Shown in pieces: positions 6,338 to 14,718 of a stretch of DNA of 15,983 bases. The first letter of the stretch is position 1; each line of letters opens with the position of its first letter. The stretch is from an uncultured Bacteroidia bacterium. Its GTDB lineage: Bacteria; Bacteroidota; Bacteroidia; Bacteroidales; UBA932. A model generated the notes under the pieces. That model did no database searches. It saw only the letters and a list, made by a program, of their open reading frames with translations, and had not been told where the DNA came from. The DNA is taken from NCBI GenBank assembly GCA_902773305.1, contig CACYEB010000133.1, positions 1 to 15,983 on the forward strand, given 5' to 3'. Made by a program: the position numbers and the translations under genes.

Positions 6338-9100
6338 TTAGCAGACAACGTTGATAATCTTGCCCGGGACGACTATGACTTTGCGTACCTGGCCGCTTGT
6401 CAGATATCTCGGAGTACGCTCATCTTCGCGGACGGCCTTCTCTACTTCTGTGGCAGGCATATCCTTGGGCAGGGTGATTTTGAAACGGAGTTTCCCGTTG
6501 AATGAAACGGGATACTCAAAAGCGGCCTCGACTGTATATTCCTCCTTATATTCGGGGAAAGAGGCGAAGCTGATGCTCTGCTTGTGGCCCATCCTGTTCC
6601 AGAGTTCCTCTGCGATGTGGGGCGCAAAGGGAGAGATAAGGATTGCCAGAGGCTCCAGAACCGCCCTGGAGGTACATTTCATATCGGAAAGCTCTCCAGT
6701 GGCAATCATAAATGCACTCACCGAAGTGTTGTATGAGAAGTTCTCGATGTCTGACTGGACCTTGCCGATAAGGCGGTGCAATGTCTTGAGCGCCTCCGCG
6801 GAGGGCTGGCTGTCAGTTACTGCGCACTCGTCACCGTCGAAGTAGAGTCTCCAGAATTTGCGCAGGAAGCGGTGCACTCCGTCGATTCCCTGTGTGTCCC
6901 AGGGCTTGCTCTGCTCGATGGGGCCAAGGAACATTTCGTAAAGGCGAAGTGTATCGGCACCGTAACGTTCGCAAATCAGGTCGGGGTTCACAACGTTGAA
7001 CATCGATTTGCTCATTTTCTCAACCGCCCAACCGCAGATGTATTCTCCGTTTTCGAGCACGAAAGCGGCATCTGCATACTCCGGTCTCCAGGCCTTGAAG
7101 GCTTCGCAGTCAAGCCGGTCGTTTCGGACCAGATTGATGTCCACGTGTATTTCGGTGGTCTCGTATTGGTCTTTGAGGCCGTAAGAAACGAAAGTGTTGG
7201 TGCCGTTTATGCGATATACGAAATTGGAACGGCCCTGTATCATACCCTGGTTGATGAGTTTCTTGAAGGGTTCCTTCTCGCATACATACCCAAGGTCGTA
7301 AAGGAACTTGTTCCAGAAGCGGGAGTAGATCAGGTGGCCGGTGGCGTGCTCTGTGCCGCCGACATACAGATCGACGTTGCGCCAGTACCCGTCTGCCTCG
7401 CGGCTCACCAGTGCGCTGTCGTTGCGGGGATCCATATAGCGCAGATAATATGCACTGCTGCCGGCAAAGCCGGGCATAGTGCTCTTTTCCAGAGGGTAGC
7501 CGTTATAGGTCCAGTCCTGTGCCCTGGCCAGGGGCGGTTCGCCGGTTTCGGTAGGGAGGTATTTGTCAACTTCGGGCAGGCGCAGCGGGAGTTCGCTTTC
7601 GGGAACCGGGGTCGCCACACCGTCTTTGTAGTAGATGGGGAAAGGCTCGCCCCAATACCTCTGACGGCTGAATATTGCGTCGCGCAGGCGGTAGTTTATC
7701 TTGCGGCGTCCGATGCCCTTCTGCTCTATGTAATCGATCGCAGCGGGAATGGCCTCCCTGACTGTCTTGCCGTTGAGGAATCCGGAGTTGCACATAATGC
7801 CCTCCTTGGCGTCGAAACTTTCGTTGGAGACATCACAACCCTCTATAAGGGGGATGATGGGGAGGTTGAACTGCTTTGCGAATGCGTAGTCGCGGCTGTC
7901 GTGCGCCGGAACCGCCATAATGGCACCGGTGCCGTAGCCTGCCAGCACATATTCTGAAATCCAGACGGGAACCTTGTCTTCTGTGAGCGGATTCACGGCG
8001 TAAGACCCTGAGAACACACCGGTTACCTTACGGGTCTCGGCGATGCGCTCACGCTCGGTCTTCTTGCGTACTTCTGCCAGATAACTCTCTACGGCATCTT
8101 TCTGCTCTGCCGTGGTGAGTTTTTCGACCCATTCGCTTTCGGGAGCGAGCACCATAAAGGTTACGCCGAACACGGTGTCTGCACGGGTGGTGAATATGGT
8201 CATATCATACTCGCGCTCACCGTTATACACTTTGAAAACCATCTCGGCGCCCTGGCTGCGGCCTATCCAGTTGCGCTGCATTTCCTTCAGGGAATCGGTC
8301 CAGTCGATATCTTCAAGATCGTCGAGCAGGCGTCCGGCATAGGCCGACACGCGCAGTTGCCATTGACGCATCTTGCGCTGTTCCACGGGGAAGCCGCCAC
8401 GGATGGAGAGTCCGTCCTTGACTTCGTCGTTTGCCAGTACAGTGCCCAGTTGCTGGCACCAGTTGACGCTGGTCTCGCCCAGATAGGCGATGCGGTACTG
8501 CATCAGTATCTCCTGCTGCCGCTTGTAATCCATAGCCTTCCACTCGGCGGCGCTGAAGGGTTTCACGGCACCGCAGGCTGCGTTAACCGCAGCGCTTCCG
8601 CCCTGCTCGAACTTGGACACGAGGGTCTCTATGGGGAGGGCTTTGCCGGCATCGTTGTCATAGTAGTGGGCGAACATTTTCAGGAATGCCCACTGGGTCC
8701 ATTTGTAATAATCGGGATCGCAGGTGCGCACTTCACGGCTCCAGTCAAAGGAGAAGCCTATCTTGTCCATCTGGCTGCGGTAGCGGGAGATGTTCTGCTC
8801 GGTGGTTTTGGCAGGATGCTGTCCGGTTTGGATGGCATATTGCTCTGCGGGCAGGCCGAAGGCGTCGTAACCCATCGGATGCAGCACATTGAACCCCTTC
8901 AGCCTCTTGTACCGGGTGTAAATATCACTGGCGATGTATCCCAGAGGATGTCCCACGTGAAGCCCGGCACCGCTGGGATACGGGAACATATCAAGAACGT
9001 AATACTTGGGTCTTGAGGGGTCGGTCTCAACCTCGAAAGTCTTGTTCTGAGCCCAATACTGCTGCCACCTCTTCTCGATTTCTACAAAATTGTATTCCAT
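6338..9100 (-). CDS. leuS: Leucyl-tRNA synthetase
   Basis: 920 residues. Charges tRNA-Leu with leucine in the cytoplasm. Seen: class Ia signature HVGH (48-51) after [14 protein letters not shown] (695-699), and a CP1 editing domain with TIFTTRADT and [18 protein letters not shown], whose aspartate after the PAH motif fits the conserved editing residue. The C-terminal anticodon-binding region ([13 protein letters not shown]) and small terminal domain are complete. An insert of about 60 residues (roughly 147-205) precedes [14 protein letters not shown], as I recall from other Bacteroidetes enzymes. In the ZN-1 region only Cys215 (NWC) remains of the cysteine/histidine ligands, so this module probably binds no zinc. 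Start: ATG 9100; a TTG two codons upstream is rejected because the family begins MEYNF. Own promoter at 9125-9132; yitT follows after 3 nt. Confidence 0.98.
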   Translation of the reverse strand: MEYNFVEIEKRWQQYWAQNKTFEVETDPSRPKYYVLDMFPYPSGAGLHVGHPLGYIASDIYTRYKRLKGFNVLHPMGYDAFGLPAEQYAIQTGQHPAKTTEQNISRYRSQMDKIGFSFDWSREVRTCDPDYYKWTQWAFLKMFAHYYDNDAGKALPIETLVSKFEQGGSAAVNAACGAVKPFSAAEWKAMDYKRQQEILMQYRIAYLGETSVNWCQQLGTVLANDEVKDGLSIRGGFPVEQRKMRQWQLRVSAYAGRLLDDLEDIDWTDSLKEMQRNWIGRSQGAEMVFKVYNGEREYDMTIFTTRADTVFGVTFMVLAPESEWVEKLTTAEQKDAVESYLAEVRKKTERERIAETRKVTGVFSGSYAVNPLTEDKVPVWISEYVLAGYGTGAIMAVPAHDSRDYAFAKQFNLPIIPLIEGCDVSNESFDAKEGIMCNSGFLNGKTVREAIPAAIDYIEQKGIGRRKINYRLRDAIFSRQRYWGEPFPIYYKDGVATPVPESELPLRLPEVDKYLPTETGEPPLARAQDWTYNGYPLEKSTMPGFAGSSAYYLRYMDPRNDSALVSREADGYWRNVDLYVGGTEHATGHLIYSRFWNKFLYDLGYVCEKEPFKKLINQGMIQGRSNFVYRINGTNTFVSYGLKDQYETTEIHVDINLVRNDRLDCEAFKAWRPEYADAAFVLENGEYICGWAVEKMSKSMFNVVNPDLICERYGADTLRLYEMFLGPIEQSKPWDTQGIDGVHRFLRKFWRLYFDGDECAVTDSQPSAEALKTLHRLIGKVQSDIENFSYNTSVSAFMIATGELSDMKCTSRAVLEPLAILISPFAPHIAEELWNRMGHKQSISFASFPEYKEEYTVEAAFEYPVSFNGKLRFKITLPKDMPATEVEKAVREDERTPRYLTSGQVRKVIVVPGKIINVVC

Positions 9101-9124
9101 TTGCAAACTAAAAATTCAAGTTCG

Positions 9125-9132
9125 CAAATATA
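9125..9132 (-). promoter_or_regulatory. -7 promoter box (TATATTTG) for leuS-yitT
   Basis: Exact TAnnTTTG match 24 nt before the leuS ATG, in the 38-bp gap behind the M28 gene. It implies a short A/T-rich leader of about 20 nt, too short for a T-box or attenuator. Confidence 0.6.
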
Positions 9133-9138
9133 AGTAAA

Positions 9139-10470
9139 TTACCTCTTTTTGAGACGATATTCTACCGGAATGACAATTTTTGTGCGCACTTTGCGTCCGT
9201 CAACCTCGCCCGGTTTCCATTTGGGCGACGCTTCCACAACCCTGAGCGCCTCATCGTCAAGGGCGTCGTTCGCTCCGCGGTCTACCGCCACGTTGCTGAC
9301 ATTTCCGTCGGCCTCTATGATAAATGAGACATGAACGACGGCCCTGAGTATCTCTTCTCCACGCTTGTTGGTGGTACGCTCGAAGCCCTCCGTATTTTCC
9401 GTAACGGACTTCTTGGGGTACTTGAGGTATTTGTACACCCAGTTGTCCATAAAATACCTGACGTCGTGGCGCAGGAACTGGGGCTGGACGTCGCACTCGT
9501 TCAGGGCGTACAGCCTGCCCGAAACGGCGCTTCCGTTCTCCATAAGCGATACTTTGCAGGCGACAGACCGGGAAAATGCGGCTATATATACCGTTTCTGC
9601 GGCAAGGTTATCGTAGAGCAGCATATCGGGCGTGTCCCTTGTCGTGCGGTATTCCCTGAAGGTTCCGGTAGAGAAGGTGACACAGGGGATTCCTGCCTGG
9701 TCAAAGGCCAGGAAATCTGAAGGGAATACCCATCCGCTGTGCAGCGCCGGCCGGGTTGTGACCGATTCGTTTGCGGCGACATAATTTATGAGGGATGTCA
9801 GGGTCCCGGACTGCAGGGGACTGTAAATCTCAAACTGGTTCGTGCTGCCGCCCCGCCCCAGCATATCCAGATCAATCATCATCTTGACATTGGCTATCTG
9901 GCCGAAACCTCCCTCCGAAGCAAAGTACCGGCTGCCGGCAAACTGTTCTTCCATTGCCCCGAAGCCGACGAACACCAGGCTGCGGCGCCGCAGGCCGGCG
10001 TTGTCTTTCAGGATGCGGGCGGCCTCTATGAGTGAGGCGATGCCCGAGGCGTTGGAGCAGGCGCCGGGGTATATGCGTTCCTGCGGAACTCCGTCGACAT
10101 TGACACTGTAGGAGCCCAGGTGGTCCAGATGGGCGCCTATCACTATGTATTCTTCACGCAGGTTCTGGTCTTCTCCCTCCAGTATTCCCACTATGTTCGC
10201 CGACTCTATCCTGCTGCCGTCGGAGCAGACAATGGTGAAAGTATCCCCGTCGCGGCCGGTCAGCATAGAGACCCCGATCTCTTCCAGGCAGTCGTACAGA
10301 TACCCGGCGGCGAGTCTTTCGCCGGAGGTGCCGGCCTTCCGTCCCAGCAGGGAGGGGTCGCAGAGCCTTTCGACGTGACGGCGCAGGTTATCCTGCAGGG
10401 AATCGGCGGCCGCCATATTCGGGAGGGCCGCTAGCAGGACAACTGCCAAAAGAATGCGGTAGAATTTCAT
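9139..10470 (-). CDS. Exported M28-family peptidase-like protein fused to a TonB C-terminal domain; probable pseudo-peptidase
   Basis: 443 residues. Seen: signal peptide (MKFYRILLAVVLL...NMAAA, cleavage near 22), so periplasmic. M28 Zn-peptidase fold at about 30-310: GAHLDH with His114 and Asp116, MEEQFAGS with Glu174/Glu175, LDMLG with Asp202. Departures from the family: the bridging Asp of the usual DDNASG is replaced (CSNASG, Cys138-Ser139), SDH is SDF (251-253), and the last His ligand (usually in YHTP.D) is Arg275 (EYRTTRD). Two of five metal ligands are therefore missing and hydrolysis is doubtful. A TonB_C domain covers about 340-443 (YKYLKYPKKS... VSFIIEADGNVSNVAV ... LDDEALRVVEASPKWKPG). 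Start at 10470 because the signal peptide begins there; an ATG at 10503 lies upstream of the -7 box. Possible roles: binding peptides or a TonB-dependent receptor. Domain calls are confident; inactivity is inference. Confidence 0.87.
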   Translation of the reverse strand: MKFYRILLAVVLLAALPNMAAADSLQDNLRRHVERLCDPSLLGRKAGTSGERLAAGYLYDCLEEIGVSMLTGRDGDTFTIVCSDGSRIESANIVGILEGEDQNLREEYIVIGAHLDHLGSYSVNVDGVPQERIYPGACSNASGIASLIEAARILKDNAGLRRRSLVFVGFGAMEEQFAGSRYFASEGGFGQIANVKMMIDLDMLGRGGSTNQFEIYSPLQSGTLTSLINYVAANESVTTRPALHSGWVFPSDFLAFDQAGIPCVTFSTGTFREYRTTRDTPDMLLYDNLAAETVYIAAFSRSVACKVSLMENGSAVSGRLYALNECDVQPQFLRHDVRYFMDNWVYKYLKYPKKSVTENTEGFERTTNKRGEEILRAVVHVSFIIEADGNVSNVAVDRGANDALDDEALRVVEASPKWKPGEVDGRKVRTKIVIPVEYRLKKR

Positions 10471-10488
10471 ACAGGTGAAGTCTGCCGT

Positions 10489-10496
10489 CAAAGATA
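10489..10496 (-). promoter_or_regulatory. -7 promoter box (TATCTTTG) for the M28/TonB_C gene
   Basis: Exact TAnnTTTG match 18 nt before the ATG at 10470, within the 38-bp gap behind gcvT. No terminator is visible after gcvT, so readthrough from gcvT is also possible. Confidence 0.55.
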
Positions 10497-10508
10497 GTGC
10501 CAAATGCT

Positions 10509-11609
10509 TCAGCAGAAGGGAGCCTTGACCACCAGCGCCTTGAGCAGCTTGTCACGGACATTCACATACACCTCGCTGCCCGGTTTGTAGAGAGGGGCAT
10601 CTATATACCCGAGGCCTATGGCCTTTTTTACGGTGGGCCCCATAGTGCCGCTGGTTACGTGCCCGATTACGGTGCCGTCAGCGGTGCAAATTGGATAGCC
10701 GTGGCGGGCAATTCCCCTGTCTAAAAGTTCGAATGCTGCCAGACGTCGCTTCAGGCCGGCCGCTTTCTGCTCCAGCAGGTAGGCCTTGTCTACAAAGTCG
10801 CCCTTTGAATCGTTGAATTTTGTAATCCAGCCCAAGCCGGCTTCCAGGGGAGATGTGCTCCCGTCCATATCGTTGCCGTAGAGCAGGTAACCCTTCTCCA
10901 GCCGCAGGGTGTCGCGGGCGCCCAGTCCCACCGGCACGATTGAGTAGCTTTCGCCTGCCGCAAACACTGCGTCCCACAGGCGGGGTCCGTCGGCATTGGT
11001 TACGTACACTTCGCATCCTCCGCTGCCTGTGTAGCCGGTGGTGGCCAGCACGGCGTTAGGTATGCCGGCAACGGTAAGTTGCTTGAAAGTGTAATTGGGC
11101 ATATCCATAATATTCTCGCTGCAGAGTTTCTGCATCACCTCCATAGCCTTTGGCCCCTGGATGGCCAGCTGGCAGGTATCGTCGGAGGCGTTTACCAGAT
11201 CGACGCCGATCCTGAGGCCGAAGCGGCCTGCAAAAGAGCAGATATGTTCCCAGTCCTTGTCAGTATTTGCGGCGTTAACCCCCAGCAGATATTCAGTGTC
11301 GCTGAAACAATATACTATGAGGTCGTCCACTATACCACCGTGGCCGTTCGGCAGGCAGGTATACTGTGCCCTGCCGGGGTAGAGCTCGGAGATGTCGTTG
11401 GTGGTGATATATTGGAGCAGGGCAGTGGCTTTTTCTCCGCAAACCCATATTTCACCCATATGCGATACGTCAAAGACCCCCACGCCTTCGCGCACGGCGT
11501 TATGCTCTTTGATAAGACCTGAATATTCGATGGGCATATTGAACCCTGCAAACGGGGCCATCTTGGCTCCCAGCGCGATGTGCTTCTGCGTAAAGACAGT
11601 TTCCCTCAT
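10509..11609 (-). CDS. gcvT: Glycine cleavage system T protein (aminomethyltransferase)
   Basis: 366 residues, normal length. Transfers the methylene group from aminomethyl-lipoyl GcvH to tetrahydrofolate, releasing ammonia. Seen: N-terminal GAKMAPFAGFNMPIEYSG (14-31), FDVSHMGE (47-53), GGIVDDLIVY (91-100) with the Asp pair 95/96 that includes the conserved catalytic/folate-contacting aspartate, GYTGSGGCEVY (192-202), GLGARDTLRLEKGY (228-241), and the GCV_T C-terminal barrel from about 285 (GHVTSGTMGPTVKKAIGLGYI). Neither gcvH nor gcvP is nearby, so the system is split over the chromosome. This is the only gene in the window with both -33 and -7 boxes; the -7 box ends 6 nt before the ATG. Divergent from the CapA-like gene with 56 bp between starts. 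Confidence 0.96.
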   Translation of the reverse strand: MRETVFTQKHIALGAKMAPFAGFNMPIEYSGLIKEHNAVREGVGVFDVSHMGEIWVCGEKATALLQYITTNDISELYPGRAQYTCLPNGHGGIVDDLIVYCFSDTEYLLGVNAANTDKDWEHICSFAGRFGLRIGVDLVNASDDTCQLAIQGPKAMEVMQKLCSENIMDMPNYTFKQLTVAGIPNAVLATTGYTGSGGCEVYVTNADGPRLWDAVFAAGESYSIVPVGLGARDTLRLEKGYLLYGNDMDGSTSPLEAGLGWITKFNDSKGDFVDKAYLLEQKAAGLKRRLAAFELLDRGIARHGYPICTADGTVIGHVTSGTMGPTVKKAIGLGYIDAPLYKPGSEVYVNVRDKLLKALVVKAPFC

Positions 11610-11615
11610 ACCCCG

Positions 11616-11651
11616 CGAAGGTAGTCATTAATAAAACTAAAGACAAAAAAA
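11616..11651 (-). promoter_or_regulatory. gcvT promoter with -33 and -7 boxes
   Basis: Minus strand: TTTG at 11647-11644 (end of a run of seven T), 20 nt spacer, TACCTTCG at 11623-11616 (one mismatch to TAnnTTTG). The spacing fits the Bacteroides-type consensus. The box ends 6 nt before the ATG, predicting a leader of about 2 nt. Confidence 0.6.
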
Positions 11652-11653
11652 CC

Positions 11654-11661
11654 TATATTTG
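11654..11661 (+). promoter_or_regulatory. -7 promoter box (TATATTTG) for the CapA-like gene and phoH
   Basis: Exact TAnnTTTG match with only 4 nt between its last G and the ATG at 11666, so transcription would be expected to start on or beside the A of the start codon. It lies 2 bp from the -33 region of the divergent gcvT promoter. Confidence 0.55.
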
Positions 11662-11665
11662 TAAT

Positions 11666-12736
11666 ATGAAGAAAACGGCGCTTCTGCTTTTGATGCTCTT
11701 TGCACTTTGCGCGGGTGGTTCCGCGGCGGAGCGCGACACGTTGCGTATTAGTTTTATAGGCGATGTGATGTGTCACAGGCGGCAGTTGCAACTGGCCCGT
11801 ATTCCCGGCGCAGATACCACCAAGTCTTCTTCTTACGATTTCAGTCCCTATTTCAAATATACCAGACAACTGATTGAGCCGTGCGACATAAGTGTCGCCA
11901 ATATGGAATTCCCTGTGGGCGTGGTCCCTTTCAGCGGATACCCCCTTTTCTCTGCCCCTTCGTCGCTTGCAGACGAAGTGATCGGGGCAGGGGTGGACTT
12001 GTTTCTGGCAGCCAACAATCATATCTGCGACAAGGGCAGGAAGGGGCTGGACAGCACCTACGCCATATACCGTTCGATGCCCGTCAGGTTCACCGGTCTG
12101 TTCAGGGACCGGCTGGACGAGGAGCTTTCGAACCCTGCAATCATCAACGCCAACGGATTCAGGGTAGCGTTCGTCAATTTTACTTACGGACTCAATGGCT
12201 TTACGCCACCTCAACCTTATGTGGTGGGTATGTTGGATTCGCTCCAGATAAAGCAGGCGATACAGAGGGCCCACAAACGCGGCGCCGATTTCATAATCGC
12301 CCTGCCTCACTGGGGCGTGGAGTACAGTCTGGACTACAGCACAGAACAGAGGCGCTGGAAAGACAATCTATACCGTTGGGGAATCGATATGATCGTGGGG
12401 ACACATCCCCACGTGCCGCAGGCTGTGGAATATGTGGACGGGCGCATAACAGCATATTCTCTCGGCAATTACATATCCAATATGAGCGTGCCTTACGGAC
12501 AGGTCGGCATATTGCTGATAGCGACCCTGGTACGTCGCGAAGACGGTGCGATAGAGACTCTGCCGCCCGAAGTGATATACCTGTGGTGCGGAAAGGGGGG
12601 GCTTATGGAGTCCAACTATACGGTGGTACCCATAGAGGACTTCCTGGATAAGCCGGAGACATTCAGGCACAGATCCCAGTATGAAAAAATGGCAGGTGAA
12701 TACAGAAAAATCAAACAAAAATTCAAAATAGATTGA
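11666..12736 (+). CDS. Exported CapA/PgsA-like metallophosphatase-fold protein (PGA_cap family)
   Basis: 356 residues. Seen: signal peptide (MKKTALLLLMLFALCAGGSAA, cleavage near 21), then the CapA-type calcineurin-like motifs in order: GDVMCH (32-37), NMEFPVG (79-85), NNHICDKG (117-124), PHWGVEY (214-220), GTHPHVPQ (245-252), YSLGNYI (264-270). These supply the Asp/Asn/His residues expected for a two-metal site. Named for the poly-gamma-glutamate capsule protein CapA/PgsA, but most genomic members have no PGA synthesis genes beside them, and there are none here. An envelope phosphoesterase or hydrolase is a safer description than capsule synthesis. The stop codon overlaps the TTG start of phoH (TTGA), so the two are co-transcribed and perhaps coupled. 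The promoter position predicts a leaderless message. Confidence 0.88.
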   Translation: MKKTALLLLMLFALCAGGSAAERDTLRISFIGDVMCHRRQLQLARIPGADTTKSSSYDFSPYFKYTRQLIEPCDISVANMEFPVGVVPFSGYPLFSAPSSLADEVIGAGVDLFLAANNHICDKGRKGLDSTYAIYRSMPVRFTGLFRDRLDEELSNPAIINANGFRVAFVNFTYGLNGFTPPQPYVVGMLDSLQIKQAIQRAHKRGADFIIALPHWGVEYSLDYSTEQRRWKDNLYRWGIDMIVGTHPHVPQAVEYVDGRITAYSLGNYISNMSVPYGQVGILLIATLVRREDGAIETLPPEVIYLWCGKGGLMESNYTVVPIEDFLDKPETFRHRSQYEKMAGEYRKIKQKFKID

Positions 12737-13698
12737 ACAAGACCATTACACTCGACGGCATCGACCCCATAGAGATACTCGGGGTCAACAACAAATTGTT
12801 CGACAAGTTCAAAGGTTATTTCCCGCAGCTGAAGGCCGTGTCCCGCGGCAACGAGATTATCCTGGTGGGCCCAGACGACCAGATTTCCCTTTTTGAACAA
12901 AAGCTCAATTGCTTGATTCAAAAGAGAATGACTAAAATGAGCCTGAACGGCTATGACGTTGAGGCCCTGTTTGAAGACAGTGACCGGGCAAAGGAGGTAG
13001 GCCGGGTGGATATGATCCCCGGGAGCGACTATGTGATAGTGTACGGCTCCGAGGGCAAGTGCGTGAAGGCGCGTACCCCCAACCAGAAAAGACTGGTCAA
13101 GGAGTATTACGACAATGATCTGATATTCGCCCTGGGACCCGCCGGTACCGGAAAGACCTACACCGCGATAGCGCTGGCCGTCCGCGCCCTCAAGAACCGC
13201 GAGGTCAAGCGGTTGATACTGACCCGTCCGGCAGTTGAGGCCGGCGAGCGTCTCGGATTCCTGCCGGGCGATCTGAAGGACAAGCTGGATCCATATCTGC
13301 AGCCGCTCTACGATGCCCTCCTGGATATGATTCCCGCCAAAAAACTGCAGTCACTTATGGAAGACGGCACCATTCAGATCGCACCTCTGGCGTATATGCG
13401 CGGCCGCACCCTGGACAAGGCTTTCGTGATATTGGACGAGGCACAGAACACTTCCCTTTCGCAGTTGAAGATGTTCCTGACCCGTATGGGTAATGACGCC
13501 AAATTTATCGTGACTGGCGATGCCACACAGATTGACCTTCCCCGCAAGGACGACTCCGGCCTATTGAAAGGAGTGGGCCTGGTGCGCGGCATACGAGGCA
13601 TCTCTGTGGTCAATTTCACCAAAGAAGACATAGTCCGCCACCCTCTGGTGACCAAGATTATTGAAGCGTTTGACAAGATAGAGTCAGTGGAAAACTAG
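12733..13698 (+). CDS. phoH: PhoH family ATPase (PhoH-like protein)
   Basis: 321 residues. Seen: N-terminal region ITLDGIDPIEILGVNN typical of the PhoH N-terminal domain, then the P-loop NTPase: Walker A GPAGTGKT (135-142), RPAVEAGERLGFLPGD (165-180), Walker B VILDEAQN (232-239), TGDATQIDLP (261-270), RH at 302-303. Cytoplasmic ATPase linked in other bacteria to RNA metabolism and phosphate response; it often sits near ybeY, which is not seen here. Start: the frame has no ATG, GTG or CTG before a stop at 12697 and no earlier choice than TTG 12733, and the family alignment begins exactly there, so the start is TTG, overlapping the CapA-like stop by 4 nt. Its TAG overlaps the stop of the convergent FISUMP gene in a shared CTAG. 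Confidence 0.94.
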   Translation: MNKTITLDGIDPIEILGVNNKLFDKFKGYFPQLKAVSRGNEIILVGPDDQISLFEQKLNCLIQKRMTKMSLNGYDVEALFEDSDRAKEVGRVDMIPGSDYVIVYGSEGKCVKARTPNQKRLVKEYYDNDLIFALGPAGTGKTYTAIALAVRALKNREVKRLILTRPAVEAGERLGFLPGDLKDKLDPYLQPLYDALLDMIPAKKLQSLMEDGTIQIAPLAYMRGRTLDKAFVILDEAQNTSLSQLKMFLTRMGNDAKFIVTGDATQIDLPRKDDSGLLKGVGLVRGIRGISVVNFTKEDIVRHPLVTKIIEAFDKIESVEN

Positions 13699-14666
13699 CC
13701 ACGGACGCAGCGCACGTTCAGGCCGATGGTCCGTTTGTCGGTATAGCCGGGTTTGAAATCGGCCGAGTCCCAGTAAATATATCTGTAATATCCCTGGGTG
13801 TCGTTATAGGGGGTGGCGCTCCACCACATCCCATAAGTGGCGAGACCGTGGAAGGAGCAGTCTGACGTCTGCATATAGCCGCACGGAAGCGGGTTGAAAT
13901 TGATTTCGGCCTTGTGGGTATTGTTTGTAGAAAAGGGCCACAGCCGCTCTCCGTTGAAGTAGGCGTCGGGGGTAAGTCTGCCGGCCGCGCCGCTCCATTC
14001 GGTATCGAAGGCTACGGATTCTCCACAGAGCGCCTTGCCCAGATTCTCCCAGTCGGAGTTGGTGGGCAGACGCCACCCTTCGGGGCAGATGTCGGAACCA
14101 GTGGCTTCTGACCAGGTATAGTGGCGGCCAAAAACGTGATTCATCACGGGCGAAGATGCATAGGCGTATCCGCTCCCTTCCCAAGCAAGGTTCTCCGCAA
14201 ACCAGTCAAGGTCTCCGATACGCTCCCAGCGGTAGCTTCGGCCGTCACGCATGTCGGTGAACACCTTCTGCTTATCATAGGGCAGTCCCTTGAGGGAACC
14301 GGTCATATGGGTGGTGTCAACGGTGATGACGGTTTTGCGGGCACTCTCAACTATGTAGTCGGGGTGATATGCCAAGGCTTTTACGGAATACTCGGCCGGC
14401 TCGTCGGGAAACTTGACCACGATAGAGGGAGCATACAATGTGTCGGTCTGTATCTTGGTGATGACCCAGCCCCAGGTGGGGTTTTCGGGAGTGGTGATAC
14501 CGCCCGCGGTGAGTTGCATCACATCGCCGGCATAGATATAATCGTTGATGCCAAAGGTGATTTTTCCCTGCATATAGTTGTAGGTGACATTGTCTTTAAT
14601 GCAGGAAACCGAAGCGGCACAAAGCGCCACGCCGGCTATGATAGAGAGTATCGCCTTTTTAATCAT
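13695..14666 (-). CDS. FISUMP-domain lipoprotein, probably surface exposed
   Basis: 323 residues. Seen: lipoprotein signal peptide (MIKKAILSIIAGVALCAASVSC) with lipid Cys22, followed by IKDN, which resembles the K-D-rich surface export signal of Bacteroidetes lipoproteins. Residues 30-125 are strand-rich (Ig-like is a guess). From 136 to the end lies a FISUMP domain (Fibrobacter succinogenes major paralogous): FTDMRDGRSY (136-145), GDLDWFAENLAW (151-162), YTWSEATGSDICPEGWRLPT (183-202), GMWWSATPYN (279-288), GLNVRCVRG at the C-terminus. Function of the domain is not established; it is common in secreted and outer-membrane proteins of this phylum. Start: ATG 14666 gives the signal peptide; the longer frame to 14714 crosses the -7 box. 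Stop codon overlaps that of phoH. No SusC/SusD-type partner is nearby. Confidence 0.88.
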   Translation of the reverse strand: MIKKAILSIIAGVALCAASVSCIKDNVTYNYMQGKITFGINDYIYAGDVMQLTAGGITTPENPTWGWVITKIQTDTLYAPSIVVKFPDEPAEYSVKALAYHPDYIVESARKTVITVDTTHMTGSLKGLPYDKQKVFTDMRDGRSYRWERIGDLDWFAENLAWEGSGYAYASSPVMNHVFGRHYTWSEATGSDICPEGWRLPTNSDWENLGKALCGESVAFDTEWSGAAGRLTPDAYFNGERLWPFSTNNTHKAEINFNPLPCGYMQTSDCSFHGLATYGMWWSATPYNDTQGYYRYIYWDSADFKPGYTDKRTIGLNVRCVRG

Positions 14667-14681
14667 CCTTGTCACAGAGCG

Positions 14682-14689
14682 CAAATTTA
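14682..14689 (-). promoter_or_regulatory. -7 promoter box (TAAATTTG) for the FISUMP gene
   Basis: Exact TAnnTTTG match 15 nt before the ATG at 14666, in the 52-bp divergent gap shared with apbE. Confidence 0.55.
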
Positions 14690-14703
14690 ATAAGAAATTA
14701 TTA

Positions 14704-14711
14704 TACTTTTG
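14704..14711 (+). promoter_or_regulatory. -7 promoter box (TACTTTTG) for apbE
   Basis: Exact TAnnTTTG match 7 nt before the apbE ATG at 14719; a leader of about 3 nt is expected. The two divergent -7 boxes are 14 bp apart, so polymerase binding at one should exclude the other. Confidence 0.55.
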
Positions 14712-14718
14712 CATCGTT

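Noticed and set aside
6776..7957. 393-codon open frame on the plus strand inside leuS
   Set aside because: Antisense shadow of leuS, which is certain from HVGH, KMSKS and full-length family match. The composition of the frame shows no recognisable domain, and no promoter box was seen for it.
9101..9138. T-box or leader-peptide attenuator ahead of leuS
   Set aside because: The predicted leader is only about 20 nt, with no hairpins and no run of Leu codons.
14584..14718. Start of apbE at 14584
   Set aside because: It would add 45 residues before a clear lipoprotein signal peptide and run through both divergent promoters and the start of the FISUMP gene.
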